From Vreelandella zhuhanensis (lineage in GTDB: Bacteria; Pseudomonadota; Gammaproteobacteria; Pseudomonadales; Halomonadaceae): a stretch of 64,000 nt of DNA. The stretch's first letter is position 1. Every line of letters begins with the position of its first letter. The DNA is taken from assembly GCF_009793355.1 (NCBI RefSeq), contig NZ_WTKP01000005.1:186001-250000 (forward strand), given 5' to 3'. The notes beneath the pieces are model-generated. The model was not told the origin of the DNA and did not search any database. It saw only the letters and a list, made by a program, of their open reading frames with translations. The position numbers and the translations under genes are program-made. Shown here piece by piece: positions 1 to 9,551 of this stretch.

Positions 1-507
1 TGCCCCACCGGAGGCGGCAAAGCATACTAGCGGAATGCCTTCTTCACGCGCCAAGGTAGCGGCACGTATAAACTTTTCGCCGACCACCGACCCCATGGAG
101 CCGCCCATGAAGGTAAATTCGAAGGCCACCGCCACCACGGGCAGGCCGTCCAATTGCCCCTTCATGGTCACCAGCGCATCTTTTTCGCCGGTATCCTTCT
201 GGGCCGCTGCCAGGCGATCCTTGTATTTCTTGGTATCACGAAACTTGAGACGATCGATCGGCTCAATATCAGCGGCAATTTCCTTGCGCCCGTCTTTATC
301 CAGAAACCAGTCCAGACGTTTACGTGCGGTCAAACGCAAGTGATGCTCACATTTGGGGCAGACGCTGTGATGCTTCTCAAGCTCGGGAAGATAAAGTACC
401 GCTTCACATTTAGGGCACTTACGCCACAGACCATCCGGCACGCTGGCGCGGCGGTCTTTGCGCTGGATACGCCCCATGGAGGGCACGATCTTGTCCAACC
501 AGCTCAT
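1..507 (-). CDS. accD: acetyl-CoA carboxylase carboxyltransferase subunit beta (partial, N-terminal 169 residues)
   Basis: AccD forms, with AccA, the carboxyltransferase that moves CO2 from carboxybiotin to acetyl-CoA, the first step of fatty-acid synthesis in the cytoplasm. The visible part starts [14 protein letters not shown] and carries the family's N-terminal zinc ribbon, with cysteines at residues 31, 34, 50 and 53 (CPKC...CPKC). The start of the crotonase-like catalytic fold follows ([20 protein letters not shown] at the window edge). The C-terminal half lies beyond position 1. It follows trpA on the same strand, the trpBA-accD order common in gammaproteobacteria. The family assignment is firm. 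Confidence 0.96.
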   Translation of the reverse strand, partial: MSWLDKIVPSMGRIQRKDRRASVPDGLWRKCPKCEAVLYLPELEKHHSVCPKCEHHLRLTARKRLDWFLDKDGRKEIAADIEPIDRLKFRDTKKYKDRLAAAQKDTGEKDALVTMKGQLDGLPVVAVAFEFTFMGGSMGSVVGEKFIRAATLAREEGIPLVCFAASGGA

Positions 508-536
508 ATCAGAAAGGTTTCCGTTATGCAGTCAAC

Positions 537-553
537 GCCTGGCGATGCCAGGC
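537..553. other. short perfect hairpin between trpA and accD
   Basis: GCCTGGC-GAT-GCCAGGC, a 7-bp stem in the 81-base gap between trpA and accD. There is no T-run on either side, so it is a poor intrinsic terminator. It may be an mRNA processing or stability element. The role is unknown. Confidence 0.3.
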
Positions 554-588
554 TCGGTAAGTGTCATGAAATTACACAAAAAGTAAAT

Positions 589-1404
589 TCAGTTGCGGTT
601 CAATGCATCCATCGAGTGTCGCATCTCACCCAGGACGGCTTTCAGTAGACCGGGGATGATTTCCGGCGTGTCGACGTTTTCGGCTATTTGATTGATCAAG
701 GCGCTACCCACGATAACGCCATCCGCCACCTTGGCCACTTCAGCGGCCGTGGCACCGTCACGAATACCGAAACCCACACATAGCGGCAAGCCGGTCATTT
801 CACGCAAGGGTGCCAGATGGCTGGCAACATCATCGGCATTCAATGAGGCCGAACCGGTCACGCCTTTCAGCGACACATAGTAAAGATAGCCTTCCCCGTG
901 AGCGCATATTGTAGCGGCACGCTCATTGGAAGTGGTAGGGGCAACCAGAAAGATTGATGCCAATCCGCGCGCCTTGAGAATGGGGCCGAATTCATCTGCC
1001 TCTTCCGGGGGCATATCCACGGTCAGAACGCCATCGACCCCCGCACTCGCCGCCTGGTCGGCAAATGCCTGGTAACCCAGTCGCTCCACAGGGTTGAGGT
1101 AGCCCATCAACACCACCGGTGTGGTGGTATCGCTTTGCCTGAACTCCTCAACCATGGTGAACAAATGGCTGAGACACGTGCCATGCTTGAGAGCGCGCTC
1201 ACAGGCTTTCTGAATCACCGGACCGTCGGCCATCGGGTCAGAGAACGGCACCCCTAGCTCAATGATATCGGCACCCGCCTCGACCAGCGCATGCATGAAG
1301 CCCACGGTATGATCGGGGGCCGGGTCGCCGGCGGTAATAAAGGGAATCAGAGCCTTGCGGCCCTGATGCTTGAGGTCGGTAAAACGTTGATCGATACGGT
1401 TCAT
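589..1404 (-). CDS. trpA: tryptophan synthase alpha chain
   Basis: TrpA cleaves indole-3-glycerol phosphate to indole and glyceraldehyde-3-phosphate and passes indole through the tunnel to TrpB. The 271-residue length is typical. Visible family motifs are FITAGDP near residue 23, the catalytic Glu in the [17 protein letters not shown] segment (about residues 46-62), and the phosphate-binding GFGIRD and GVIVGSALI near the C-terminus. It lies 9 bases downstream of trpB on the same strand, so the two are almost certainly cotranscribed and made in equal amounts for the alpha2-beta2 complex. Confidence 0.98.
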   Translation of the reverse strand: MNRIDQRFTDLKHQGRKALIPFITAGDPAPDHTVGFMHALVEAGADIIELGVPFSDPMADGPVIQKACERALKHGTCLSHLFTMVEEFRQSDTTTPVVLMGYLNPVERLGYQAFADQAASAGVDGVLTVDMPPEEADEFGPILKARGLASIFLVAPTTSNERAATICAHGEGYLYYVSLKGVTGSASLNADDVASHLAPLREMTGLPLCVGFGIRDGATAAEVAKVADGVIVGSALINQIAENVDTPEIIPGLLKAVLGEMRHSMDALNRN

Positions 1405-1413
1405 CTTGAGCCC

Positions 1414-2628
1414 TTAAAATTCGACGCCGTCAAGCTTGGCCACTGTCATGATGTCCTTGTCGCCACGTCCGGAGAGGTTGACGACGATATGCTGATCGGG
1501 ACGCATCGTAGGTGCCAACACCTTGGCATAGGCAAGCGCATGGGCTGACTCAAGGGCCGGCATGATGCCTTCCATATGCGTCAGTTCACGAAAGGCTTCA
1601 AGCACTTCGCGGTCGTTGGCCGTGACGTACTTGACCCGTCCCACATCCTTCCACAGCGCATGTTCGGGGCCTACACCGGGATAATCCAGGCCCGCGGAGA
1701 TCGAATGCGTGTCAGAGACCTGACCGGCTTCATCGGACATCAAGTAAGTACGGTTGCCGTGCAATACGCCGCGCGGTGCGTTGGAGGAAAGAGGAGCCGC
1801 GTGACGGCCGGTTTCGACCCCATCACCGCCGGCCTCGACGCCGTACATCGCCACGTCGTCATCTTCCACGAAGGGATAGAACAGCCCCAGCGCATTGGAG
1901 CCACCTCCCACACAAGCAATCAGCGCATCGGGCAGACGACCGATTTGCTCCAATGACTGGCGCCGGGCTTCCCGGCCGACCACGGCGTTGAAATCGCGCA
2001 CCAGCATCGGATAAGGATGCGGCCCCGCTACGGTGCCGATGATATAGAAGGTGTTATCGACGTTAGTGACCCAGTCACGCAGTGCCTCGTTCATGGCATC
2101 TTTCAACGTCCGCGTGCCGGATTCCACGGGAATAACCTTGGCGCCCAGAAGATGCATGCGATAGACGTTGAGTTTCTGACGCTCTACATCCGCGGCTCCC
2201 ATGTAGACTTCACACTCGAGCCCCAGGCGTGCGGCGACCGTGGCGGTGGCCACCCCGTGCTGACCGGCGCCGGTCTCGGCGATCACGCGCGGCTTGCCAC
2301 TCTTCTTGGCCAGCAATGCCTGGCCAATGGTGTTGTTCACCTTATGAGCACCGGTGTGATTGAGATCTTCCCGCTTGAGCCAGATCTGTGCGCCACCCAA
2401 CTCCCTGGACCATCGCTTCGCATGATAAAGCGGCGAGGGACGGCCGACATAATAGGCCATATCATGGTCGAACTCGGCCTGGAAGGCAGGATCATCGCGA
2501 AGATCCAGATAGATCTTCTCCAGCTCATCCAAGGCAAAGCTTAGGGTTTCCGAAACAAAACGGCCGCCGTAGGGACCAAAATGGCCACGGGCGTCCGGCA
2601 TTCGGGTCAGGTCGCTGAACTTGGTCAC
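1414..2628 (-). CDS. trpB: tryptophan synthase beta chain
   Basis: This PLP enzyme condenses indole with L-serine to give L-tryptophan. It has 404 residues, the normal length for TrpB1. The PLP lysine is in [12 protein letters not shown] (about residue 98). The phosphate-binding loop [10 protein letters not shown] and the substrate-loop motif AETGAGQHG are intact. The start begins [22 protein letters not shown], the usual TrpB opening. trpF lies 126 bases upstream and trpA 9 bases downstream. No trpL-type leader peptide or attenuator was recognised in the 2629-2754 gap. Confidence 0.98.
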   Translation of the reverse strand: MTKFSDLTRMPDARGHFGPYGGRFVSETLSFALDELEKIYLDLRDDPAFQAEFDHDMAYYVGRPSPLYHAKRWSRELGGAQIWLKREDLNHTGAHKVNNTIGQALLAKKSGKPRVIAETGAGQHGVATATVAARLGLECEVYMGAADVERQKLNVYRMHLLGAKVIPVESGTRTLKDAMNEALRDWVTNVDNTFYIIGTVAGPHPYPMLVRDFNAVVGREARRQSLEQIGRLPDALIACVGGGSNALGLFYPFVEDDDVAMYGVEAGGDGVETGRHAAPLSSNAPRGVLHGNRTYLMSDEAGQVSDTHSISAGLDYPGVGPEHALWKDVGRVKYVTANDREVLEAFRELTHMEGIMPALESAHALAYAKVLAPTMRPDQHIVVNLSGRGDKDIMTVAKLDGVEF

Positions 2629-2754
2629 GGTTAGTACCTCACAGGATCGCCAGAACAGGCAAAAAGTAAATGAACATGACGCTATAAACTCGGCGTGGCA
2701 TGCGAGACATCATTCAAGTGATACCTCAAATGCCACCTACTTCAGGGCGGCGGC

Positions 2755-3399
2755 TCAACGATTGTCGGCCTGCGCTACCTGGCGGACAAAGGCTGCCATT
2801 TTTTCGCCATCCTTGTGACCGGGGGAAGACTCTACACCGCCGGAGACATCAACCGCGAAAGGCGCCACGCCGGCCACTGCCTGAGCGACATTGACCGCCG
2901 TCAAGCCCCCGGCGAGGATAACAGGTTTAGCCAGGCTTGCGGGGATTCTCGACCAATCGAAGGTCTCACCCGTTCCTCCCGGCACGCCGGGGCGATATGC
3001 ATCCAGCAGCAAGGCGCCGGCATTGCGATAACGTGCAGCAGCGGCCTGTAAATCAAGGCCGTCACGCATGCGCAACGCCTTGTACCACGGCTTGCCAAAG
3101 GCATCGCAGGCCTCCGGGGTTTCATCACCATGAAACTGAAGGCAATCCAAGTAAGTCAGACAAGGCTCGATGAAGGCCGGTGACTGATCGACAAACAACC
3201 CGACCCGCGTCACGAAGGAGGGTACCCGCGCAGACAAGGTGGCCAGCTGTTCAAGAGACACCGCGCGCGAGCTATGCGGCCATAGGACGAAACCGATAGC
3301 ATCCACCCCCAGCGCCACGGCTTTATCGATATCCTCGGGCCGACCCAGACCGCATATCTTGATCCGGGTTCTCGCCCAGGCTTTTTCGGGCTGGCTCAT
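2755..3399 (-). CDS. trpF: phosphoribosylanthranilate isomerase
   Basis: TrpF converts N-(5'-phosphoribosyl)anthranilate to the 1-carboxyphenylamino-deoxyribulose phosphate, the third step from chorismate to tryptophan. The start was set at MSQPEKAW (3399), because this ATG overlaps the truA stop as ATGA; a longer in-frame extension would run far into truA. Motifs seen are the catalytic Cys in RIKICGLG, the substrate-binding LQFHGDETPE, the ILAGGL loop, and VDVSGGVESSPGHKD near the end with the C-terminal phosphate site. At about 214 residues it matches the monofunctional family. Confidence 0.96.
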   Translation of the reverse strand: MSQPEKAWARTRIKICGLGRPEDIDKAVALGVDAIGFVLWPHSSRAVSLEQLATLSARVPSFVTRVGLFVDQSPAFIEPCLTYLDCLQFHGDETPEACDAFGKPWYKALRMRDGLDLQAAAARYRNAGALLLDAYRPGVPGGTGETFDWSRIPASLAKPVILAGGLTAVNVAQAVAGVAPFAVDVSGGVESSPGHKDGEKMAAFVRQVAQADNR

Positions 3400-4328
3400 A
3401 TGACTCTCGCTCCACCCTTGGCTCGTTCCACTGTGGATCTGTCGCGGCGCGACGTCACCAAGGGACAATCCGGCAGACCGCGCGCCCCCGTCTCCTCGCC
3501 CAGAAATGCCAGCAAATTAGGCCCCAATAATTCCTTGGGCAAGTCGAAACGTTCATCGTAGAGCGAATCGACGAAGTGCAGCCCGCAGCCGGGCGCTGTC
3601 ACATCCGCCTGCCGGCGGTCCTTCAAGGCTAACAGCCGAACAAGATAGTCGGTGCCCTGCTCTTCACGTCCGACTGTGACCAAGGCACCGACGATATTAC
3701 GAATCATGTGATGCAAGAAGGCGTTACCTTGCACATCCACCACCACCAACGGTCCGTGGCGTTTGACGTCGATGAAATGCAGGTGCCGCCAAGGCGTGCG
3801 CGACTGACAACCCGCCGCCCGAAAGCTTGTGAAATCATGTTCGCCCACCAATGCCTGGGCAGCGATATGCATGGCCTCGGCATTCAAGTGGTCACGACAC
3901 CAAGTAACGTTGGCACGTTCAAGTACCGGTCGGCTCATCTGATTGAGCAGGATATAACGGTAGCGTCGCCCCAGGGCATCGAAGCGCGAGTGGAAGCTAT
4001 CCGGCACCGCCTTGACCCAACGCACCGCGATATCGCGCGGCAGCTTGGCATTGACGCCGAAGACCCAGGCTTTTTCCGAACGCGCTGTCGGAGGGTCGAA
4101 GTGCACCACTTGGCGCGTGGCGTGCACGCCGGTATCCGTTCGCCCGCTGGCCTTCACGCGCACCGGGGCATTGGCGATATGCGCCAGGGCCTTTTCCAGA
4201 GACGCCTGAACCGAGGCGGCATGGGTCAACCGCTGAAATCCGCAATAGGCACTTCCATCATATTCCACTCCCATGGCCAGACGGCCAGGAAGCGGTTGAT
4301 GTTCATCGAGATGGTAAATCTGGTTCAT
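3396..4328 (-). CDS. truA: tRNA pseudouridine(38-40) synthase TruA
   Basis: TruA isomerises uridines 38-40 in the anticodon arm of many tRNAs. The catalytic Asp is D65 in SGRTDTGVHA. RYRYIL and the VQGNAFLHHMIRNIVG block are also diagnostic. It has 310 residues. The N-terminus is about 15 residues longer than in E. coli, so an internal start at MGVEYDGS (residue 19) is possible, but the upstream ATG overlaps the fimV-like stop as ATGA, which favours the longer form. It sits between fimV and trpF, as in pseudomonads. The C-terminal tail after LPKELLG is extended and basic. Confidence 0.95.
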   Translation of the reverse strand: MNQIYHLDEHQPLPGRLAMGVEYDGSAYCGFQRLTHAASVQASLEKALAHIANAPVRVKASGRTDTGVHATRQVVHFDPPTARSEKAWVFGVNAKLPRDIAVRWVKAVPDSFHSRFDALGRRYRYILLNQMSRPVLERANVTWCRDHLNAEAMHIAAQALVGEHDFTSFRAAGCQSRTPWRHLHFIDVKRHGPLVVVDVQGNAFLHHMIRNIVGALVTVGREEQGTDYLVRLLALKDRRQADVTAPGCGLHFVDSLYDERFDLPKELLGPNLLAFLGEETGARGLPDCPLVTSRRDRSTVERAKGGARVI

Positions 4329-6325
4329 TGCTTGCCATCGGGTCTGTAGGCGGACGGCGCATCACGGATGTGGCGCGAAGAATCGGCTTTGTGTTTATCA
4401 GTCGACTGACTATTGGCCGGCTGGCTATTATCCAGATCACGCGCATCGAATGCCACCTCTTCAATTTCCCAATCGATTTCAGGTTGCTCATCAAAACCCT
4501 TGGTGTCATGTGGATAACGCTGCATCCCCATTTTTTCAGTCAAAGACGGCTGGGGTTTCAGGGTAGAAGCCTCGAGTTCGGAAAGCGCCGATGCGGGAAG
4601 CTGCGCTGAAAAAGGCTCAGATGAACGAGACACCTGCGTGAAGTCGATCGTCGGTTGCATAGGAGTCTCTTCCCGAACCGCCTCCTCGTTGCTCAGCACG
4701 GGCGGCTCATAATCGATCATCCGCTCGCGATCCTGCTTGGCCGGCGCAGGCATCTCGGGCGCTTCCCCCCCGACTGGGTCTGTTACTGACGGCTCCTCAA
4801 GGGACTCCGAAGGCTTTTCAATCATCGGCGTCTCGCTATCGTCCCATTGCAAAGGGGCTTCTTCGGTTGGCGGTTCGGGCTCGGCTTCGTTACGTGCAGA
4901 AGGCGCTTTCTCTGCTTGATCATCAACTGCTGCGTAGCTGTGCGCGACACTCATCCCCGGCGCCTCGTCGTGCAACAAAGCATCGGTGTGCGATGAAGGG
5001 GCTGCTTGCGTCTCGTCCCGGGCCTGTATCGATGAGGTCGCGCGGTTCATTGCCGAGCTGGACACCCCGGCACTTGGCACTTGAGGCTCGGCTCTTGATA
5101 TATCGGAATCGGCTATCACTGGTTCTTCCCAGACATCGCGGCGGCGACGAAGCGCCACCAATACCGCCAGCAACAGCGCAATGGCAATGCCTGTCACCCA
5201 CCATTGATAATGCTGCCATAACGCTGCTCCCGCCTGCCACCAAGGGTCATCTTGGGTGGCCCGGGCGACTTTCGGGGGATCCGTAGCCAAGGCGTCCAAT
5301 TCTTCACGCAGCGTGTAGAGCAGCCCATGCAGCTGATCGACTTCTTCATGCAGCGACTCACGCTCTGTAAGCAAGGTTTGGATGGTTGCCTGGCTTTCCT
5401 CCCAACGCCGCTCAAGATCAGCTAGACGTGCCCGTTCTTCTGCAAGCGCCTCCCTGCTCGGCGCTTCAGGTTGCATTACCCCTGTCAACGCGATTGAAGC
5501 GGCAATTGCCGTCTCACTAATCTCTAGTGGATCGGGCATCTGCACAGAAGGCAACGGCACTGCCTCGGGGGTACCGCCATCACGGCGACTCCAGGCCTGG
5601 TTCATCGCCTGAATAGTCTCGGCCGCCGAGTCGGGCGAGCGAGCCATTACCCGGCTTGGCGGCGGCACTTCCAAGGTAAGCCCTTCGCGCATTTCATGGA
5701 TATTGCCAGAGGGAAACACATTGGGGTTAGCTTCGAGCAAGGCAATCATCATCTGCTGGACGTTGACCTCAGCTGGGCGCAAGCGTTCCGCCACACTCCA
5801 TAATGTATCGCCCCGGCTGATATAGGCACCCGATGATGATGAAGGCTGGGCAACCGGCGCATTGGTGGAACGCGATGCCGAGGCGCTTGGCGAGGCTTGA
5901 GACGAGCCCTCTTCCAAGGAAGGCATGGACGCATAGTCCGGCGGATCAAGCAGTAATGTGACCTCTCGAACCTGGCGCCCTTGGGGAGAGTCCAGGTACA
6001 GCAAGAGATCCAACCAAGGATCATTCACGGGACGCTGCGTGGAAAGCTGTACCTGCCATTCGCCCTTTACCCGGCTGATATCCGCTTGAACGCTGGCCGC
6101 CAACGGCGTGCGCGCCAAGCCGATTGCCTCAAAATCCTGCTCATCGGCTACCTGCGCGCTTAATTGCTCGATGTCAGAACCGCTGATATCAAGCAGCGGA
6201 ATCGATGCCTTCAATGGCGTATTGAGTGGAGATTCCACCGTGGCCTGACCTAGACCCAGCGCCGCCACTAACGGACTGGTGGACAGCAGTGCCAACAGCA
6301 TGGCGAACGTAAGCGTATGTCTCAT
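4325..6325 (-). CDS. fimV: FimV-like LysM-domain inner-membrane protein
   Basis: FimV family proteins organise polar assemblies (type IV pili, type II secretion, chemotaxis) through peptidoglycan binding. The start was placed at MRHTLTF (6325), because AAGGG lies 6 bases upstream and it gives a good signal peptide ending near AALG. After that come the FimV N-terminal domain (GLGQATVESPLNTPL, about residues 24-130), a Ser-rich linker, a LysM domain (about residues 168-220, GDTLWSVAERLRP), a coiled coil, and one membrane helix (WWVTGIAIALLLAVLVAL). A long acidic, Pro/Glu-rich cytoplasmic tail ends the protein. At 666 residues it is shorter than Pseudomonas FimV, and I see no C-terminal TPR domain. 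truA overlaps its stop. Confidence 0.85.
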   Translation of the reverse strand: MRHTLTFAMLLALLSTSPLVAALGLGQATVESPLNTPLKASIPLLDISGSDIEQLSAQVADEQDFEAIGLARTPLAASVQADISRVKGEWQVQLSTQRPVNDPWLDLLLYLDSPQGRQVREVTLLLDPPDYASMPSLEEGSSQASPSASASRSTNAPVAQPSSSSGAYISRGDTLWSVAERLRPAEVNVQQMMIALLEANPNVFPSGNIHEMREGLTLEVPPPSRVMARSPDSAAETIQAMNQAWSRRDGGTPEAVPLPSVQMPDPLEISETAIAASIALTGVMQPEAPSREALAEERARLADLERRWEESQATIQTLLTERESLHEEVDQLHGLLYTLREELDALATDPPKVARATQDDPWWQAGAALWQHYQWWVTGIAIALLLAVLVALRRRRDVWEEPVIADSDISRAEPQVPSAGVSSSAMNRATSSIQARDETQAAPSSHTDALLHDEAPGMSVAHSYAAVDDQAEKAPSARNEAEPEPPTEEAPLQWDDSETPMIEKPSESLEEPSVTDPVGGEAPEMPAPAKQDRERMIDYEPPVLSNEEAVREETPMQPTIDFTQVSRSSEPFSAQLPASALSELEASTLKPQPSLTEKMGMQRYPHDTKGFDEQPEIDWEIEEVAFDARDLDNSQPANSQSTDKHKADSSRHIRDAPSAYRPDGKQ

Positions 6326-6450
6326 GAACATCCCTTGGAGTAACAATTCAACGTCTGTCTCTGCAAAACAGCTGCCTTTTGTAAACAATCGACTTGGAAA
6401 AACTTGAAGATTTTGAATTAGTTTTATCATACTCGGGGACTGAAACGCAT

Positions 6451-6490
6451 AAAAAACGGAGAACCTGATCAGTTCTCCGTTTTTCTTTTT
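6451..6490. terminator. bidirectional intrinsic terminator between asd and fimV-like gene
   Basis: A 9-bp perfect stem (ACGGAGAAC / GTTCTCCGT) with a 7-base loop is flanked by AAAAAA on the left and TTTTCTTTTTT on the right, so it can end transcripts in both directions. Its main role should be to end the asd transcript on the minus strand, which separates asd from the fimV-truA-trpF unit. Confidence 0.88.
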
Positions 6491-6529
6491 TGGCACTAGC
6501 TTAATGCTTATTCGCTACAAATCAGCCGA

Positions 6530-7642
6530 TTACTGCTCGCGCAGGATTTTCAGCATCCGCTTGAGCGGCTCAGCAGCCCCCCACAGAAGCTGGTCGCCAG
6601 CGGTAAAGGCAGAGAGGTATTCTCCTCCCATGGCCAATTTACGCAGACGCCCTACCGGTACATCCAGGGTGCCGGTAACGGCTGCCGGGGTCAGACCATT
6701 GATGGTGGCATCCTTGTCATTGGCAATGACCTTGACCCAGTCATTGTGGCTGGCGATACGGTCTTCGATCTCATCCAGCGGCACGTCCTGCTTGAGCTTG
6801 ATGGTAAAGGCTTGGCTGTGCGAGCGCATGGCACCGACACGTACACAGAGGCCGTCGATAGGCACTGGGTTGTCGCGCAGGCCGAGGATCTTGTTACTTT
6901 CGACCCCGGCTTTCCATTCTTCACGGCTCTGACCGTTTTCGAGCTTGGTATCGATCCACGGCAACAGGCTACCGGCCAGCGGCGCAGCAAAGTTATCAGT
7001 GGGAAATTCACTGCTACGCATGGCTGCCGTCACCTTGCGATCGATATCCAGGATAGCGCTGGACGGATCGGCAAGTTCATTGCCGACGCTGTCACGCAGT
7101 GCGCCCATCTGGTTGAGCAGTTCACGCATGTGCTTGGCGCCGGAACCGGAGGCCGCCTGATAGGTCATCGAGGTCATCCACTCGATCATATCGGCCTCGA
7201 ACAGCCCACCCAAACCCATCAGCATCAAGCTGACGGTACAGTTGCCGCCCACGAACGTCTTGGCGCCCTTGGCCAGCTGATCGTCGATCACCTTGCGATT
7301 GACCGGGTCGAGCACGATGGTGGCTTCATCCTCCATGCGCAGCGTGCTCGCGGCATCGATCCAATATCCCTGCCAGCCGCTTTTACGCAGATCAGCATAA
7401 ACCTCACTGGTATAATCACCCCCTTGGCAGGTAATGACCACGTCCAGCGCCTTGAGCTCATCAATGACAAAGGCATCCTTCAACGTTGGTACGTCAACGC
7501 CGATATCCGGCCCCGGCTGACCCACTTGGGAGGTGGTGAAGAACACCGGCTCGATGCCATTGAAGTCGCCATCTTCCTGCATGCGTTGCATCAGTACCGA
7601 ACCCACCATGCCACGCCATCCGACGAAACCAACTTTCAACAT
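6530..7642 (-). CDS. asd: aspartate-semialdehyde dehydrogenase
   Basis: Asd reduces aspartyl-4-phosphate with NADPH to aspartate semialdehyde, the branch point to Lys, Met, Thr and diaminopimelate for peptidoglycan. The start was set at [15 protein letters not shown] (7642), with GGAGGG just upstream; this is the Rossmann opening of the family. The catalytic Cys is C135 in GGNCTVSLM. The [10 protein letters not shown] segment and the HSQA substrate motif are intact. The 370-residue length is typical of the Gram-negative Asd branch. It stands alone between leuB and fimV with its own probable promoter and terminator. Confidence 0.97.
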   Translation of the reverse strand: MLKVGFVGWRGMVGSVLMQRMQEDGDFNGIEPVFFTTSQVGQPGPDIGVDVPTLKDAFVIDELKALDVVITCQGGDYTSEVYADLRKSGWQGYWIDAASTLRMEDEATIVLDPVNRKVIDDQLAKGAKTFVGGNCTVSLMLMGLGGLFEADMIEWMTSMTYQAASGSGAKHMRELLNQMGALRDSVGNELADPSSAILDIDRKVTAAMRSSEFPTDNFAAPLAGSLLPWIDTKLENGQSREEWKAGVESNKILGLRDNPVPIDGLCVRVGAMRSHSQAFTIKLKQDVPLDEIEDRIASHNDWVKVIANDKDATINGLTPAAVTGTLDVPVGRLRKLAMGGEYLSAFTAGDQLLWGAAEPLKRMLKILREQ

Positions 7643-7673
7643 GTGAAGCCCTCCAGCAAAGAATGAAAGCTGT

Positions 7674-7679
7674 ATTATA
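7674..7679 (-). promoter_or_regulatory. asd: possible -10 box for asd
   Basis: A perfect TATAAT reads on the minus strand 31 bases before the asd start codon. No good TTGACA-like -35 is visible 16-18 bases upstream, so this is a candidate only. Confidence 0.4.
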
Positions 7680-7750
7680 CACACCACAGGGCAATCTCGC
7701 AGAAGGCCCGGCGGCGTGCATTTGTCGCTATCCCATTGTTACAAGCGACA

Positions 7751-8830
7751 TCAACCTTGAGCGAAAGCCGCCAATACCGCGTCACCCATGGCTTGGGTGG
7801 AAACCGCCTGCATGCCGTCAGAGGCAATATCGGCAGTACGCAGGCCGTCATCCAGCACTTGGCCCACCGCTGCCTCGATACGCTCGGCCAATGCCGGCTC
7901 ACTGAGCGAATAACGCAGCATCATGGCCACCGAAAGCATCATCGCCAAGGGGTTGGCCACGTTCTTCCCGGCGATATCGGGGGCACTGCCGTGGCAGGGC
8001 TCGTACATGCCCTGGCCGCTTTCATTAAGTGACGCCGAGGGCAGCATGCCGATGGAGCCGGTCAGCATGGCGGCGGCATCCGAGAGAATATCGCCGAACA
8101 TGTTGCCGGTAACGATCACATCGAATTGTTTGGGCGCGCGCACCAGCTGCATTGCGGCGTTATCCACGTACATGTGGGTCAGCTCGACATCCAGGTATTC
8201 CTGAGCCAGGCGGGTCATCACTTCACGCCAGAGCATGGTGACTTCCAGAACGTTGGCCTTGTCCACCGAACACAGTTTTTTGCCGCGTTTACGTGCCATT
8301 TCAAAGGCGACACGCCCGATACGCTCGATTTCGGACTCGGAATACACGTAGGTATTGAAGCCTACGCGCTCACCGTCGCGTATTTCGATGCCACGCGGCT
8401 GACCGAAATAGATACCCCCGGTGAGCTCGCGCACGATCATGATATCCAGGCCGGAGACGAGCTCGGGCTTGAGCGAGGATGCCTCGACCAGTTGCGGATA
8501 CAGAATCGCCGGGCGCAGATTGCCGAACAGACCCAAGTGCTTGCGCAGCCCCAACAAGCCTTTTTCCGGGCGCTTGGAAAGATCTTCCAGCGTATCCCAC
8601 TTGGGGCCGCCCACGGCACCCAGCAGAATCGCATCTGCGGCCTTGGCCTTTTGCAAGGTCTCCGGGGGCAAGGGCTCCAGATGGGCATCGTAAGCCGCGC
8701 CCCCCACCAACGCCTCTTCCACGTCGATATCCAAGCCGGATTCCTGGCAAGCCGCCAGCAGGCGCGATGCCTGAAGGCTGATTTCCGGACCGATACCATC
8801 ACCCGGCAAAAGCAAAATCTTGCGTGTCAT
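7751..8830 (-). CDS. leuB: 3-isopropylmalate dehydrogenase
   Basis: LeuB is an NAD-dependent oxidative decarboxylase that converts 3-isopropylmalate to 2-ketoisocaproate precursors in leucine synthesis. Opening residues [16 protein letters not shown], the substrate region [11 protein letters not shown], the conserved [10 protein letters not shown] loop and the NMFGDILSD metal-binding motif are all present. The adenine-binding [10 protein letters not shown] is near the end. At 359 residues it matches the family. It lies 61 bases downstream of leuD on the same strand and completes the leuCDB operon. Confidence 0.98.
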   Translation of the reverse strand: MTRKILLLPGDGIGPEISLQASRLLAACQESGLDIDVEEALVGGAAYDAHLEPLPPETLQKAKAADAILLGAVGGPKWDTLEDLSKRPEKGLLGLRKHLGLFGNLRPAILYPQLVEASSLKPELVSGLDIMIVRELTGGIYFGQPRGIEIRDGERVGFNTYVYSESEIERIGRVAFEMARKRGKKLCSVDKANVLEVTMLWREVMTRLAQEYLDVELTHMYVDNAAMQLVRAPKQFDVIVTGNMFGDILSDAAAMLTGSIGMLPSASLNESGQGMYEPCHGSAPDIAGKNVANPLAMMLSVAMMLRYSLSEPALAERIEAAVGQVLDDGLRTADIASDGMQAVSTQAMGDAVLAAFAQG

Positions 8831-8891
8831 CCTGGCTCCTTAAATTAAATTCATTGAAAAAACTCTTTAACAGAATTCAGCGGTTCAGGCG

Positions 8892-9548
8892 TCAGCCAAC
8901 CTGCATGGTTTCGCGGAACAGCCAAGGCCGTTCGGTGCGATGCCGGGCTTCAAACGTGCGAATGGCGTCTTCGTCCTTCAAGGTAAGACCAATATCGTCG
9001 AGCCCTTCCAGCAGGCAGTGCTTGCGAAACGCATCCACTTCAAATTCCAGCACTTCGCCCGAGGGCGTAATCAGACGCTGATTATCCAGATCCACATCCA
9101 GGCGGTAGCCTTCATTAGGCTCGACTTCCTGAAACAGCCGATCAATCTCTTCTTCGGCCAAGGTCACCAGCAAGATGCCGTTCTTGAATGCATTATTGTA
9201 GAAGATATCGGCGAAACTCGGGGCAATTACCACCTTGAACCCGAAATCCTCCAGCGCCCAGGGAGCATGTTCACGCGAGCTGCCACAGCCGAAATTGCGC
9301 CGTGCAAGCAAGACACTGGCCCCTTGATAGCGCGGTTGATTGAGCACAAAGTCCGGATTCAAGGGGCGGCCGGCGATATCCTGACCGGGATAGCCTTCAT
9401 CCAGATAACGCAGGTCATCGAACAGATTGACCCCGAATCCGGTGCGTTTGATGGACTTCAGGAACTGCTTGGGAATGATCAGGTCGGTGTCGACATTGGC
9501 TCGATCGAGCGGCGCCACCAAGCCTTCTAAGCGTTCGAATTTTTGCAT
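8892..9548 (-). CDS. leuD: 3-isopropylmalate dehydratase small subunit
   Basis: LeuD is the swivel subunit of isopropylmalate isomerase and pairs with LeuC to interconvert 2- and 3-isopropylmalate. The protein starts [22 protein letters not shown] and contains the family signature [15 protein letters not shown] (about residue 86). The 218-residue length is that of the bacterial LeuD type. It begins 3 bases after the leuC stop, which implies translational coupling and matched subunit synthesis. Confidence 0.98.
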   Translation of the reverse strand: MQKFERLEGLVAPLDRANVDTDLIIPKQFLKSIKRTGFGVNLFDDLRYLDEGYPGQDIAGRPLNPDFVLNQPRYQGASVLLARRNFGCGSSREHAPWALEDFGFKVVIAPSFADIFYNNAFKNGILLVTLAEEEIDRLFQEVEPNEGYRLDVDLDNQRLITPSGEVLEFEVDAFRKHCLLEGLDDIGLTLKDEDAIRTFEARHRTERPWLFRETMQVG

Positions 9549-9551
9549 GGT

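Noticed and set aside
2629..2754. trp leader/attenuator before trpB
   Set aside because: No Trp-codon-rich leader peptide and no terminator/antiterminator pair seen.
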